A stretch of 64,000 bases of DNA from Paracoccus amoyensis (GTDB lineage: Bacteria > Pseudomonadota > Alphaproteobacteria > Rhodobacterales > Rhodobacteraceae): positions 1-64,000 of the forward strand of contig NZ_JACOQL010000002.1 in NCBI RefSeq assembly GCF_014490725.1, given 5' to 3'. The notes under the pieces were generated by a model, which had not been told where the DNA came from, made no database searches, and was given only the letters and a program-made list of their open reading frames with translations. This document shows positions 47,406 through 57,358 of the stretch, piece after piece. Every line of letters starts with the position of its first letter. Position 1 is the first letter of the stretch. The position numbers were made by a program, and so were the translations under genes.

Positions 47406-47927
47406 ATGCGGGCAGTTGGGCTGGTATTGGGAATGGCGACCATCGCCGTGCTTGGCGCGTGCAGCAGCAATCGCGGCCTGATGAACATCGAATCCGGCCA
47501 GACGACGCCGGATGAATTTGCGATCATCCCGTCCAAACCGCTGAACATGCCGCCCGATCTGGCCTTGCTGCCGACCCCGACACCGGGTGGCGCGAATATT
47601 ACCGATCCGACACCGCATGCCGATGCGGTTGCAGCCCTTGGCGGCAATCCGGCACGGCTGGAGGATCGTGGCATCGGTGCCGCCGATCAGGCGCTGGTCG
47701 CTGCCGCAAGCCGCAATGGGAACGACCCGGCGATCCGGGGCAGACTGGCACAGGCGGATGCCGATTATCGGTCGCGCAACCGCCGTCGTCCGCTGGAGAT
47801 TCTGTTCGGCACCTCGGTCTACCAGCGGGCCTATCGTCCGCAGGCACTGGATGCGCGGGATGCACAGGTCCAGTGGCAGGGTGCAGGCGCAATCACGCAG
47901 ACATCGCCGGCCCCCGTCACGAAATGA
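47406..47927 (+). CDS. DUF3035 lipoprotein
   Basis: A 173-residue lipoprotein with lipobox 'VLGAC' (Cys19) and the DUF3035 region around 'ESGQTTPDEFAIIPSKPLNM' and 'PPDLALLPTPTPGG'. The 'PDEF-V/I-P-PL-PP' pattern also occurs in BAM-associated lipoproteins of alphaproteobacteria (BamF), but that assignment is only inferred. It lies directly after lspA; its stop overlaps the P450 start (ATGA). Confidence 0.87.
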   Translation: MRAVGLVLGMATIAVLGACSSNRGLMNIESGQTTPDEFAIIPSKPLNMPPDLALLPTPTPGGANITDPTPHADAVAALGGNPARLEDRGIGAADQALVAAASRNGNDPAIRGRLAQADADYRSRNRRRPLEILFGTSVYQRAYRPQALDARDAQVQWQGAGAITQTSPAPVTK

Positions 47928-49138
47928 TCCCCGGCTTCGACCCGGACACAGCCGAATTTGGTGAAAACCCGTGGCCCGCCTATGCCGCGCTGCGGGCGCA
48001 GCCGGGCCTGCCATTGATGCCGGGATTTGGCGGCCATATCGCCAGCCGCTTTGCCGATGTCCGCGCGATTGCCATGGATCGCCGCATGGTCCGCGATCCG
48101 GGTGTCTTTGCCTCGGACGATCAGGTGCGGCGCCTGCAAATCGCCAACAACTTTCACGACATGCCGTTTCACGAACGCTTCGTGCAAACCTCGATGCTGG
48201 AAATCGACGGGCCGGACCACGACCGCCTGCGCAAGGCGGTCTTTCCGTTCTTTACCAAAACCCGGTTGGAGAGCCTGCGCGGCTTCGTCACCGACTGGGT
48301 CAACGATGCGCTGGATCGCCTGATCCCGCAAGGGCGGATTGATTTCATCGCCGACCTTGCCGCGCATCTGCCCGGACAGGTGATCGGCCATCTGATCGGA
48401 ACAGATGCCGCGATGGCCCCGCAAATGACCATCTGGTCGGATGAGGTCGTCAGCTATTTCGACATCAACCGCACGGCGGAAAAGAAAGCGCGGGCCGAAA
48501 ACGCGACCCGGCTGTTCCACGACCTGCTGGAGCAGCTTTATGCAGATCGCAAGGCCCGCCCACGTGACGACCTGATCAGCGTGATGATCGGCGCGGAAAC
48601 CGCTGGCTTGATGAGCCATGACGAACTGATCGCGACGATCATGCAGATTTTGCATGCGGGCCACGGCTCGACCATCGACGTGACGGGCAGCGGGCTGCAT
48701 GCGCTGCTGCTCCATCCCGATCAGATGGCGCGACTGCGCGCGGATCGCGGGTTGATGCCGACGGCGGTGCAAGAAATGTTCCGTTATGCTGCGCCGCTGC
48801 CATTCTTTCACCGCTATGCGGCCGAAGACATGGCCATCTGCGGACAGGACTGGGCCAAGGGCACGAAATTCGGGCTGCTATATGCCAGTGCGAACCGCGA
48901 TCCTGCGGCCTTTGATCGGCCCGACCGCTTCGACATCACCCGCAAGCCGAATGTTCATCTGGCTTTTGGCACCGGGCCGCATGTCTGTCTCGGCAACAAT
49001 CTGGCGCGGCTGAACATGGAGGTTCTGTTCGCCGCGCTGCTGGACCGGACCCGTGACATCGCGCTGGAAGCGGCTGCGATCTGGAAAACCGGGCTGCAGG
49101 CGCATGGCCCGTCCAGCCTGCCCGTTCGCTTCAGTTAA
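47924..49138 (+). CDS. Cytochrome P450 with altered I-helix
   Basis: A 404-residue soluble bacterial-type P450. The haem loop is 'FGTGPHVCLGNNLARL' (Cys355), with the ExxR motif Glu284-Arg287. The I-helix oxygen-binding motif reads 'HAGHGSTID' (244-252), so the usual acidic residue before the Thr is Gly248; Thr250 remains. Such changes occur in atypical P450s, including peroxygenase-like ones. No redox partner gene is adjacent. Substrate unknown. The 4-nt overlap couples it to the DUF3035 lipoprotein. Confidence 0.92.
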   Translation: MIPGFDPDTAEFGENPWPAYAALRAQPGLPLMPGFGGHIASRFADVRAIAMDRRMVRDPGVFASDDQVRRLQIANNFHDMPFHERFVQTSMLEIDGPDHDRLRKAVFPFFTKTRLESLRGFVTDWVNDALDRLIPQGRIDFIADLAAHLPGQVIGHLIGTDAAMAPQMTIWSDEVVSYFDINRTAEKKARAENATRLFHDLLEQLYADRKARPRDDLISVMIGAETAGLMSHDELIATIMQILHAGHGSTIDVTGSGLHALLLHPDQMARLRADRGLMPTAVQEMFRYAAPLPFFHRYAAEDMAICGQDWAKGTKFGLLYASANRDPAAFDRPDRFDITRKPNVHLAFGTGPHVCLGNNLARLNMEVLFAALLDRTRDIALEAAAIWKTGLQAHGPSSLPVRFS

Positions 49139-49230
49139 GCGCGGTTTCGACACAAAGCCGCGAGGGTGGGTTGCGCATGCGTCCTTGCCACGTCAGATTC
49201 CGTGGCAGGATAGAGGAGCTTGCCCACCAC

Positions 49231-50742
49231 ATGCGTCGCCCGATTGTTTCCACAGCCTTCGCGCTGTCCCTTGGCACGCTGCCCGCATTGGCGGAAATGC
49301 CAGAGGGCGTGACCCATTTCACCCTTGATAACGGGCTGGAGGCCGTGTTGATCGAGGATCACCGCGCCCCGGTCGTGGTCCAGATGCTGTGGTATAAAAT
49401 CGGCTCTGCCGATGAACAGCCCGGAAAATCAGGCATCGCCCATTATCTTGAGCATCTGATGTTCAAGGGCACGGACAAGATGGCCCCCGGTGAATTTTCC
49501 AAGACCGTCACCGCGAATGGCGGTATGGACAATGCCTTCACCTCTTACGACTACACCGGCTATTTCCAGCGTATCGCGGCTGACCGCCTGCCGATGATCA
49601 TGGAAATGGAGGCTGACCGCATGGCCAATCTGAAGATTGGCCAGGATGACTGGCAGGCCGAACGGCAGGTGGTTCTGGAAGAGCGCGCCCAACGGATCGA
49701 CAGCGACCCCTCGGCCCTGTTTTCCGAAGAGCAGTCGGCGACGCTGTATTACAACCACCCCTATGGCCGCCCGGTGATTGGCTGGCGCGCGGAAATGGAG
49801 GGGCTGACGCTTGACGATGCGAATGCGTGGTATGATGACCATTATTCCCCGAACGAGGCGGTTCTGGTCATTGCGGGCGATGTGACCCCCGAACGCGCCC
49901 GCGAATTGGCCGAACAATATTACGGCCCCATCCCCGCAAAGGGTGAGGCAGAACCACGCATCCGGCCCCAAGAACCCCAACAGCGCGCGCCCCGCCGGAT
50001 GGAAATGAGCGATCCCCGCGTCCCGCAGCCGGTTCTGACCCGCAGCTTTATCGTGCCTGAACGCAACGCGGGCGATCAGTCCAAGGCTGCCGCCCTGACC
50101 GTGCTGGCCGAGCTGTTGGGTGGGTCGATGCAAACCTCGTATCTGGGGCGTGAACTTGCCCTGCCGGGCAAGGCATTGTGGGTCAACGCGGGCTATGACG
50201 GTCTGGCCGTCGATCCGACGAATTTCTCTATCGCGATGATCCCGGCCGACGGCATGGACCGCGCCAAAGCCGAAGCCGCACTGGACGAGGCATTGGCCAC
50301 ATTTGTCGAAAAAGGTCCAAATGCCACTGATCTGGAACGGGTCAAGACCCGCATCCGTGCGGCCCGCATCTATGCCCGCGATTCCGCCCATGGCCGCGCC
50401 TATGATTACGGGCAAGGGTTGGCGACCGGACTGACCATAGAAGATGTGAACGATTGGCCCGACATCCTGTCCCAAGTCACGGTCGAAGATGTCACCACCG
50501 CCGCCCGTGAACTGCTGAACAACAAGGCCGTTGTGACCGGCTGGCTGCTGCCCGCCGAAGCGGAGGCCAAGGTGGCGGACGACGCACAGCAACAGCCGCC
50601 ATCCCCGCCAACAGGGATGACGGCCCCCGCGACGCCAGACACCGCCCCGGCAGAAACGGCTGATCAGCCGCCTGCACGATCCATGCCGCGACCACCGGGG
50701 CGCCCATCCAAATCCGCCGAACCCAATGAGGTGCAACAATGA
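49231..50742 (+). CDS. Periplasmic M16 zinc peptidase, catalytic partner
   Basis: A 503-residue M16B (PqqL/processing-peptidase-like) protein with signal peptide (about 1-21, ending ALA). The inverted zinc motif HxxEH is His71-Tyr-Leu-Glu74-His75, followed by the third ligand region ('ERQVVLEERAQR'). The C-terminal ~50 residues are Pro/Ala-rich and low-complexity. It is paired with the next M16-like gene through an ATGA overlap; the two probably form a heterodimer. A 92-nt gap separates it from P450, so it may have its own promoter. Confidence 0.92.
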   Translation: MRRPIVSTAFALSLGTLPALAEMPEGVTHFTLDNGLEAVLIEDHRAPVVVQMLWYKIGSADEQPGKSGIAHYLEHLMFKGTDKMAPGEFSKTVTANGGMDNAFTSYDYTGYFQRIAADRLPMIMEMEADRMANLKIGQDDWQAERQVVLEERAQRIDSDPSALFSEEQSATLYYNHPYGRPVIGWRAEMEGLTLDDANAWYDDHYSPNEAVLVIAGDVTPERARELAEQYYGPIPAKGEAEPRIRPQEPQQRAPRRMEMSDPRVPQPVLTRSFIVPERNAGDQSKAAALTVLAELLGGSMQTSYLGRELALPGKALWVNAGYDGLAVDPTNFSIAMIPADGMDRAKAEAALDEALATFVEKGPNATDLERVKTRIRAARIYARDSAHGRAYDYGQGLATGLTIEDVNDWPDILSQVTVEDVTTAARELLNNKAVVTGWLLPAEAEAKVADDAQQQPPSPPTGMTAPATPDTAPAETADQPPARSMPRPPGRPSKSAEPNEVQQ

Positions 50743-52133
50743 TCCGCGCCAGCATCGCTCTGTTCCTTGCCGTTCTGGCGGTTCCGGCCCATGCCATCGA
50801 GATCGAGGAAGTCACCTCACCCGGCGGCGTGAAAGCATGGCTGGTCGAAGATCATTCGATCCCGTTCGTCGCCTTGAACTTCAGCTTTGAAGGCGGCGCC
50901 AGCCTGGAAGCGCCCAATAAACGCGGCGCGATCAACCTGATGACAGCCACGCTGGAAGAAGGCGCAGGCAAGCGGGAAGCAACGGCCTTTGCTCAGGCGG
51001 TCGAGGATCTGGGTGCCGGATTTTCGTTCGATGTCGACGACGACGCGCTGGTCGTCAAGATGCGCGCATTGACCGAAAACCGCGATGCCGCCGCCGATCT
51101 GCTGGCGCAGGCCCTGGCGCAGCCGCGTTTTGACAATGACGCGGTAGAGCGTGTCCGGGGGCAGGTCTTGTCGGTGATCCGATCCGAAGATACCGATCCG
51201 CAAAGCCTTGCGGTCAAGGAAATGGCCGGCCAATCCTGGGGCGACCATCCCTATGCGACCTCGATCAACGGGACGCCGGAATCGGTCAGGACCCTGACCC
51301 GTCAGGATCTGGTCGCGGCCAAAAACCGCGTGCTGGCCCGTGATCGCGTCGTCGTGGGGGCAACCGGTGACATCACCCCCGAAGAGCTTGGCCCCTTGCT
51401 GGACAAGATCCTTGGCGGTCTGCCGCCACAGGGCACCGCACCATTGCCGGAACGGGCGCAGTTGCAGCTGACCGGCGGTGTAACCGTGGTTGACTGGAAC
51501 AGCCCGCAAACTGTCGTCAGCTTTGCCGGGCCGGGCCTGCCCATCGACGATCCCGACTACTTCGCCGCACTTGTCGCCAATCACATTCTGGGCGGTGGCG
51601 GCTTCAGTTCGCGCCTGATGGATGAGATCCGCGAAAAGCGCGGGCTGACCTATGGCGTGTCGACCGGGCTTGCGACGGGCGTTTACGGCCAATCCTGGCA
51701 GGGCGGCATGGCCAGTTCCAACGCATCTGTCGGGCAGGCCATCGGGCTGATCCGTCAGGAATGGGATCGCATGGCGCAGGACGGCGTGACCGAACAGGAA
51801 TTGAACGACGCCAAGACCTATCTGACCGGCGAATACCCCCTGCGGTTCGACGGCAATGGCAAGATCGCCAGCATTCTGGCCGGCATGCAGATGATCGGTC
51901 TGCCTCGTGATTACGTCGATAACCGCAACGCATTGGTCGAAGCCGTCACCGCCGAGGATGTGCAGCGCGTGGCGCAACGGCTACTGAAATCCGATCAGCT
52001 GCGCTTCGTGCTGGTCGGTCGCCCCGAAGGTGTGACCGATGGCGGGGATATTCCCACACCGGACACCGCCGAAGCCGACGTCACGAAGCAGGAAGCGGAT
52101 GCACAACCGGTGCCGGACGCCGCCGTCAACTGA
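50739..52133 (+). CDS. Periplasmic M16-family protein, non-catalytic partner
   Basis: A 464-residue M16 homologue with signal peptide 'MIRASIALFLAVLAVPAHA'. The zinc motif is absent (the corresponding stretch is 'RGAINLMTATLEEGAG'), but the Arg/Tyr substrate-binding pair typical of the inactive partner is present in 'REKRGLTYGVS'. This mirrors paired M16B systems in which one subunit carries zinc and the other helps bind substrate. Acidic, low-complexity C-terminal tail. Confidence 0.92.
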   Translation: MIRASIALFLAVLAVPAHAIEIEEVTSPGGVKAWLVEDHSIPFVALNFSFEGGASLEAPNKRGAINLMTATLEEGAGKREATAFAQAVEDLGAGFSFDVDDDALVVKMRALTENRDAAADLLAQALAQPRFDNDAVERVRGQVLSVIRSEDTDPQSLAVKEMAGQSWGDHPYATSINGTPESVRTLTRQDLVAAKNRVLARDRVVVGATGDITPEELGPLLDKILGGLPPQGTAPLPERAQLQLTGGVTVVDWNSPQTVVSFAGPGLPIDDPDYFAALVANHILGGGGFSSRLMDEIREKRGLTYGVSTGLATGVYGQSWQGGMASSNASVGQAIGLIRQEWDRMAQDGVTEQELNDAKTYLTGEYPLRFDGNGKIASILAGMQMIGLPRDYVDNRNALVEAVTAEDVQRVAQRLLKSDQLRFVLVGRPEGVTDGGDIPTPDTAEADVTKQEADAQPVPDAAVN

Positions 52134-52187
52134 TCCCAGTTCGGGAATCACTGGCGGGAGGCGTCTGCATTTGCTAAATCTGGGGGC

Positions 52188-54023
52188 ATGAACCAACACG
52201 CCCCCAATATGCGCCCCATCATCCGCCAGCTGGATGAAATGACCGCCAACCGCATCGCTGCGGGTGAAGTGGTCGAGCGTCCTGCCTCTGCCGTCAAAGA
52301 GCTGGTGGAAAATGCGCTGGATGCGGGGGCAACGCGCATCGACATTTCCATCGAAGATGGCGGCAAACGCCTGATCCGGGTCGCGGATGACGGCTGCGGC
52401 ATGACGCCCGACGATCTGCCGCTGGCCATGTCGCGTCACGCCACCAGCAAGATCGACGGCAGCGACCTGCTGGCCATCAACAGCTTTGGCTTCCGGGGCG
52501 AGGCGTTGCCGTCGCTGGGCGCGGTCGGGCGGTTGACGATCACATCCCGTGCACAGGTCGCGGATGGCGCGGAAATCACCGTCGCCGGGGGCAAGATCGG
52601 TCCGGTTCGTCCCGCTGCCAGCAATCGTGGCACGGTGGTCGACCTGCGCGACCTGTTCTTTGCCACGCCCGCGCGGCTGAAATTCATGCGCACCGAACGG
52701 GCCGAGACGCAGGCCGTCGCTGACACCGTGCGCCGCCTGGCGATGGCGGAACCCTGGGTCGGCTTTACCCTGACCGCCGATGGCCGCGAAATCTTTCGCG
52801 CGGATGCCGAACAGGGCGAATTGTTCGGCGCATTGCAGGCGCGGCTGTCCCGCGTCATGGGCCGCGATTTCATCGACAATACCATCGCGATTGATGCCGA
52901 ACGCGACGGGCTGACTCTGACCGGCTTTGCTGCCCTGCCAACCTATTCGCGGGGCGCGGCTGTGGCGCAGCATCTGTATGTGAATGGCCGCCCGGTAAGG
53001 GACAAGTTGCTGACCGGGGCCTTGCGGGCGGGTTACATGGATGTGCTGACCTCGGGCCGTCATCCTGCGGCGGTGCTGTATCTGACCTGTGACCCGCAAC
53101 TGGTCGATGTGAACGTCCACCCCGCCAAGGCCGAGGTCCGCTTCCGCGATCCGACCGCCGCCCGTGGTCTGGTCGTCAGCGCCTTGCGGCATGGTCTGGC
53201 GAATGCCGGGCATCGCGCCTCGTCCGCCGTTGGGGACGCCACCCTGGCGGCGTTTCAGGCCGAGCCACCCCCGCCGCTGCCCGGTCGCAGCTATCAGATG
53301 GATTACCGCCCCTCGCCGGGGGCGATCCGATCGTCCTTTGTCGCGCAGGCCCCGTCAGCCGATCCGCTGCCCGATCTGGCTGCGGGCTTTGCCGAAGCCC
53401 CCTCGGCCCGGTTCGAGGATATCACCCCCGGCCCGACCCATGCCCCGCTGGGCGCAGCACGGGCGCAGGTGCATGAAAACTATATCATTGCCCAGACCGA
53501 CGATGGCATGGTCATCATCGACCAGCACGCCGCCCACGAACGTCTGGTCTATGAGCGCCTGAAAGCGCAGGCGGATGAAAAACGCATTGCCAGTCAGGCG
53601 CTGCTGATCCCCGAAATCGTGGAACTGTCCGAAGCGGATGCCGCCCGTATCCTGTCCATCGCGGATGAACTGTCGGAACTGGGCCTTGTGATCGAACCTT
53701 TCGGCGCAGGTGCCGTGGCGGTGCAAGAGGCCCCGGCCATGCTGACACGCCTGAATGCCAGCGCCCTGATCCGCGATATTCTGGACGATCTGGCCGATCA
53801 GGGTCAGTCTGACCGCTTGCGGGCGCGGATCGACGCGGTTCTGTCGTCGATGGCGTGCCACGGCTCGGTCCGGTCGGGTCGCCGCATGTCGGCGGAGGAA
53901 ATGAACGCCCTGCTGCGCGACATGGAACGCACACCGCGATCCGGCCAGTGCAATCACGGCCGCCCGACATGGGTGAAGCTGAAACTGTCGGATATCGAGC
54001 GGCTGTTCGGGCGCAAGGACTGA
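52188..54023 (+). CDS. mutL: DNA mismatch repair protein MutL
   Basis: A 611-residue GHKL ATPase: 'ENALDAGATRIDI', 'DDGCGM', 'ATSKI', 'GFRGEAL' in the N-terminal domain. The C-terminal domain carries the endonuclease motif 'DQHAAHERLVYE', matching DQHA-x2-E-x4-E, plus 'GQCNHGRPT'. MutL is therefore a nicking endonuclease, as in bacteria without MutH. The start may be ATG 52188 (GGGGG upstream) or a Met seven codons later. Confidence 0.96.
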   Translation: MNQHAPNMRPIIRQLDEMTANRIAAGEVVERPASAVKELVENALDAGATRIDISIEDGGKRLIRVADDGCGMTPDDLPLAMSRHATSKIDGSDLLAINSFGFRGEALPSLGAVGRLTITSRAQVADGAEITVAGGKIGPVRPAASNRGTVVDLRDLFFATPARLKFMRTERAETQAVADTVRRLAMAEPWVGFTLTADGREIFRADAEQGELFGALQARLSRVMGRDFIDNTIAIDAERDGLTLTGFAALPTYSRGAAVAQHLYVNGRPVRDKLLTGALRAGYMDVLTSGRHPAAVLYLTCDPQLVDVNVHPAKAEVRFRDPTAARGLVVSALRHGLANAGHRASSAVGDATLAAFQAEPPPPLPGRSYQMDYRPSPGAIRSSFVAQAPSADPLPDLAAGFAEAPSARFEDITPGPTHAPLGAARAQVHENYIIAQTDDGMVIIDQHAAHERLVYERLKAQADEKRIASQALLIPEIVELSEADAARILSIADELSELGLVIEPFGAGAVAVQEAPAMLTRLNASALIRDILDDLADQGQSDRLRARIDAVLSSMACHGSVRSGRRMSAEEMNALLRDMERTPRSGQCNHGRPTWVKLKLSDIERLFGRKD

Positions 54024-54039
54024 CCTGTTCGCCCGGCCC

Positions 54040-55248
54040 CTATTCCGCTGGCGTGATCCGGATCATCTGGCCTTGGCTTTCGTCAGTCAGGATCATGATG
54101 GACCCGTCCTGCGCCACGGCCACGTCGCGGACACGCTGCCCCAGATCCTGCAAATGGCGCGCCTCTCCGGTGACGCGACCATCGGCGATTTCCAGACGGA
54201 CGATGGCACCGGCTTGCAGGCCCGCGATCAGCGCATCACCCTGCCAATCGGGGAACATCGCGCCCTCGTAAAAGGTCATGCCGCCCGGCGCGATCACAGG
54301 ATCCCAATAATAGACCGGCTGTTCGGTGCCTTCTGCCTGCGTCAGCCCCTCTCCAATCGGGCCGCCTGCGTATTCGATACCATAGGTCGCACGGGGCCAG
54401 CCATAGTTCTTGCCTGCTTCGGGGCGGTTCAGTTCGTCCCCGCCTTTCGGGCCATGCTCGATCGTCCAAAGCGCCCCATCGGGGCCCAAAGCCGCGCCCT
54501 GCAGGTTGCGATGCCCCCATGACCAGATTTCCGGCAGCGCGTCGGGTGTCCCGGGATCGCCCATCGGCGCGCCGGTTTCGGGGTCGATGCGAACAACCTT
54601 GCCCAAGGCGGCGGTCAGATCCTGCGCCAAGGGCCGCGCGTCGATGACCGACCGTTCGCCCGTCGTCACGAACAGGCCACCTTCGCCATCAAAGACCAGC
54701 ACCGATCCGTAATGCATGGTCGAATCCCAGGCCGGGTTCTGCTGCCAGATCACCTTGGTGCCTTCCAACGTGGTCCCGTCCTGCGACAGCGTGCCGGTCG
54801 CCACCGCTGTCGAGGTTTTCCCCTCCTCTCGCGGCTGGGCAAAACTTAGCCAGACGCGGCGGGTTTCGGCAAAATCATCCGCGACCGCCACATCCAGCAG
54901 ACCACCCTGCTTGCGTGTATCAAGTTCCGGCAGGCCCGTGATCGGTTCGGACAACGCACCATCCGCGCCAACCAGACGCAAGCGCCCCGGCTTTTCCGTC
55001 ACCAACCATGCGCCCTCAGGCAGTTCCGCCATTGCCCATGGGTTTTCCAGCCGCTCAACGACAACCTCTTGCGTCAACGCTGTGTCGGGCAGGACCGGCG
55101 CCCGGGTCTGGCCCTCGAACGCAGGGGTTTGACCCTGGCCGTTTGGCGGGGCATCGTTGAAATCCTGCGCGGACAGGGCACCTGCCGTGAAAATACCGGT
55201 GGCAAATGCGGTCAGTCGGATCATGCGGCGGGGAATGTGACGGGACAT
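54040..55248 (-). CDS. PQQ-dependent sugar dehydrogenase family protein (Asd/YliI-like)
   Basis: A 402-residue periplasmic six-bladed propeller with an N-terminal signal (about 1-28). Family motifs are 'LENPWAMAELPEGAWLVTEKPGRLRLV', spanning about residues 66-92, 'HYGSVLVFDGEGGLFVTTGER', 'SWGHRNLQGAALGPDGALW' and 'EHGPKGGDELNRP'. It resembles aldose/sorbosone dehydrogenases using PQQ and Ca2+. Substrate unknown; no PQQ biosynthesis genes are nearby. Convergent with mutL, 16 nt apart. Confidence 0.88.
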   Translation of the reverse strand: MSRHIPRRMIRLTAFATGIFTAGALSAQDFNDAPPNGQGQTPAFEGQTRAPVLPDTALTQEVVVERLENPWAMAELPEGAWLVTEKPGRLRLVGADGALSEPITGLPELDTRKQGGLLDVAVADDFAETRRVWLSFAQPREEGKTSTAVATGTLSQDGTTLEGTKVIWQQNPAWDSTMHYGSVLVFDGEGGLFVTTGERSVIDARPLAQDLTAALGKVVRIDPETGAPMGDPGTPDALPEIWSWGHRNLQGAALGPDGALWTIEHGPKGGDELNRPEAGKNYGWPRATYGIEYAGGPIGEGLTQAEGTEQPVYYWDPVIAPGGMTFYEGAMFPDWQGDALIAGLQAGAIVRLEIADGRVTGEARHLQDLGQRVRDVAVAQDGSIMILTDESQGQMIRITPAE

Positions 55249-55340
55249 GGCGGGCCTTTCCAATGGATCAGATCAACGGGAAGTCCCTGCCCCAACCCGG
55301 CAGACCGCAATGCGTTCCGCCCCCAAGGATCACGTCCGCG

Positions 55341-56396
55341 TCAGAGCCTTGCGAAATGCTCGTCGAACACCCGTCGCGCACCACCCCACGGACCTGCGCT
55401 CAGATCATCCAGCCTTTGCAGACTGGGCAGCAGTTGTTGGGCATAATCAACCGAGGATTCGCGTGGCAAGATCGACGGCAGGTTGTCGATGGCCATGACA
55501 TCCAGCGGCGGATCGTCTGCGACCCGCAACACCGGTGCATCCCATGTCGTTGTGCGGTCATAGACCTTGATTGGGGAAAAATCGCTGGTCGGATCGCAGG
55601 CAACGTCGCCGATCACCGTCAATGCACGACCCGGATTGATCGCTGTTTCGGGCAGAAAAACGGGCACACCCGGTCCCGCAAGGATCGCGTTGATAAAGAT
55701 GCCATGCGCCAGAATTTCCGGGAACGGCCCCCCGCGGGCGGTTTCCGCCATATCCCAGCCGGTCACGCGCACACCCATTGCATTCAGCAGATCGGACGCG
55801 CCGGAACCAACCCGACCCTTGGCGCCGATGACGATGGCCGTCGGACGCGGGAGGCCGGTGGAATCCAGCTGCGCCCGCAGGTCTTCGTTCAACAGGGCTT
55901 GGCTGGCATAGACATGAACCGGGGCGCAGACCTGTCCGCGTGCCTGCGCCGCCCATGCTTTCAGCGATACCGCCGCGCCAGCATAGCCGGCCCAGTAGCC
56001 GAAGGCCGCGACGCGGTGACCGTTTTCATCCAGCAGATATTCAAGATCATACAGGGCACCGCCCCCCGCCTTAAACCGCTGCAACAGCACCTGTCCGGCC
56101 GGCTGGCCCTTATAGGCATGACCGAACATGACATGGCGATGCGGCAAGGGGGTGCCGTCCTCGGGCAGTTCCTTCAGGCCAAAGATGATGGCGTCGCCGG
56201 GGGCGTCAGGCCAACTGCCTTCTGGCGCGATCTGCGCGCCGACCTTGGCGTAATCGGCAATCGGGATCACGCGGGTGCCGCTCTCCTCGACCGTGACCGT
56301 CATTCCTTTGGCGATCAGTTGCGCCACGCCTTCGGGGGTGATCCCGGCCCGATCTTCATTCGGCCGAGTTTCGGCCCGCACCCATAGATGTGTCAT
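55341..56396 (-). CDS. Saccharopine dehydrogenase (L-lysine-forming type)
   Basis: A 351-residue NAD-dependent enzyme of the alanine dehydrogenase/PNT-like fold, resembling yeast Lys1. N-terminal 'WVRAETRPNEDRAGITPEGV' and 'IIFGLKELPEDGTPLPHRHVMFGHAYKGQ' (split over about residues 67-96), then the nucleotide-binding 'VIGAKGRVGSGASDLL'. It would interconvert saccharopine with lysine and 2-oxoglutarate; bacterial physiological role is less clear. It is divergent from the MBL-fold gene. Confidence 0.87.
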   Translation of the reverse strand: MTHLWVRAETRPNEDRAGITPEGVAQLIAKGMTVTVEESGTRVIPIADYAKVGAQIAPEGSWPDAPGDAIIFGLKELPEDGTPLPHRHVMFGHAYKGQPAGQVLLQRFKAGGGALYDLEYLLDENGHRVAAFGYWAGYAGAAVSLKAWAAQARGQVCAPVHVYASQALLNEDLRAQLDSTGLPRPTAIVIGAKGRVGSGASDLLNAMGVRVTGWDMAETARGGPFPEILAHGIFINAILAGPGVPVFLPETAINPGRALTVIGDVACDPTSDFSPIKVYDRTTTWDAPVLRVADDPPLDVMAIDNLPSILPRESSVDYAQQLLPSLQRLDDLSAGPWGGARRVFDEHFARL

Positions 56397-56540
56397 TCGG
56401 TCGGTCCCCTGCTGCGCTGCGCCAATATCTGTAGCCAAGCCATCCTGTGCTGCCAAGCATGGCTTTTACATGCGACAGGCGGAACCCGATCCGTGCCCGC
56501 GTGTTGGCCCAGTAATTTCCCAGCAACAGGAGGTCACGTC

Positions 56541-57323
56541 ATGAATATCTCACGCCGCTCCGGTCTGAAAATGGGCATCGCCGTCCTTGGGGTCAGCGCC
56601 CTGCCTGGCTTCGCCGCCGCACAGGACGCCGCCCCGGCCGCATCGTTCACCTATCCGGTGGAAGGCGGGCAGGTGGTCTTTCACCCGGTCGAACATGCCT
56701 CGATGGTGGTCGAGACGCCCGGCGGGGTGGTCTATGTGGATCCCGTCGGTCCGCCGCAATGGTATAGTGGATTGCCGCAGCCGACGCTGATCCTGATCAC
56801 GCATGAACACGGCGATCACTTCAACCTGACGGCGCTGGAAAACCTGCCCGGCGTCCGGCTGATCACCAACCAGTCGGTCTTCGACCAGTTGCCCGCTGAA
56901 ATACAGGCCCGCGCCACGGTTATGAACAATGGCGATCAGGTCGAGGTGATCGGCATGAATATCGAGGCCGTCCCCGCCCACAACACCAGCGCCGACCGGA
57001 TGGAATATCACCCCGTGGGCCGTGACAACGGCTATGTCCTGACCATCGGCGGCAAGCGGTTCTACATCGCCGGGGATACCGAGCCGACCGACGAGATGCT
57101 GGCGCTTGAAAATATCGAGGTGGCATTCCTGCCGATGAACCTGCCCTATACCATGACGGTCCAGCAGGCCGCCGAGGCGGTGGCCGCCTTCAAGCCGGTC
57201 GTGGTCTTTCCCTATCACCATCGGGGCAGCGATCTGGCCGAATTCGCAAGGCTGGTCGAATCGTCGGATGCCGGTAGTCTGATTGTCATCGCCGACTGGT
57301 ATTCCAGCGGCGAAGCACCATAA
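56541..57323 (+). CDS. Exported MBL-fold metallohydrolase
   Basis: A 260-residue metallo-beta-lactamase-fold protein (UlaG-like group). The N-terminal twin-arginine-like leader 'SRRSGLKMGIAVLGVSA' suggests Tat export. The metal motif 'THEHGDHFN' and 'IAGDTEPTDEM' are present, and the C-terminal 'FPYHHRG' supplies a further histidine. Function unknown. AGGAGG precedes the ATG. Confidence 0.88.
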   Translation: MNISRRSGLKMGIAVLGVSALPGFAAAQDAAPAASFTYPVEGGQVVFHPVEHASMVVETPGGVVYVDPVGPPQWYSGLPQPTLILITHEHGDHFNLTALENLPGVRLITNQSVFDQLPAEIQARATVMNNGDQVEVIGMNIEAVPAHNTSADRMEYHPVGRDNGYVLTIGGKRFYIAGDTEPTDEMLALENIEVAFLPMNLPYTMTVQQAAEAVAAFKPVVVFPYHHRGSDLAEFARLVESSDAGSLIVIADWYSSGEAP

Positions 57324-57358
57324 GATCGGCCGCAGCCGAAAGCGGCACATGAGGATGA

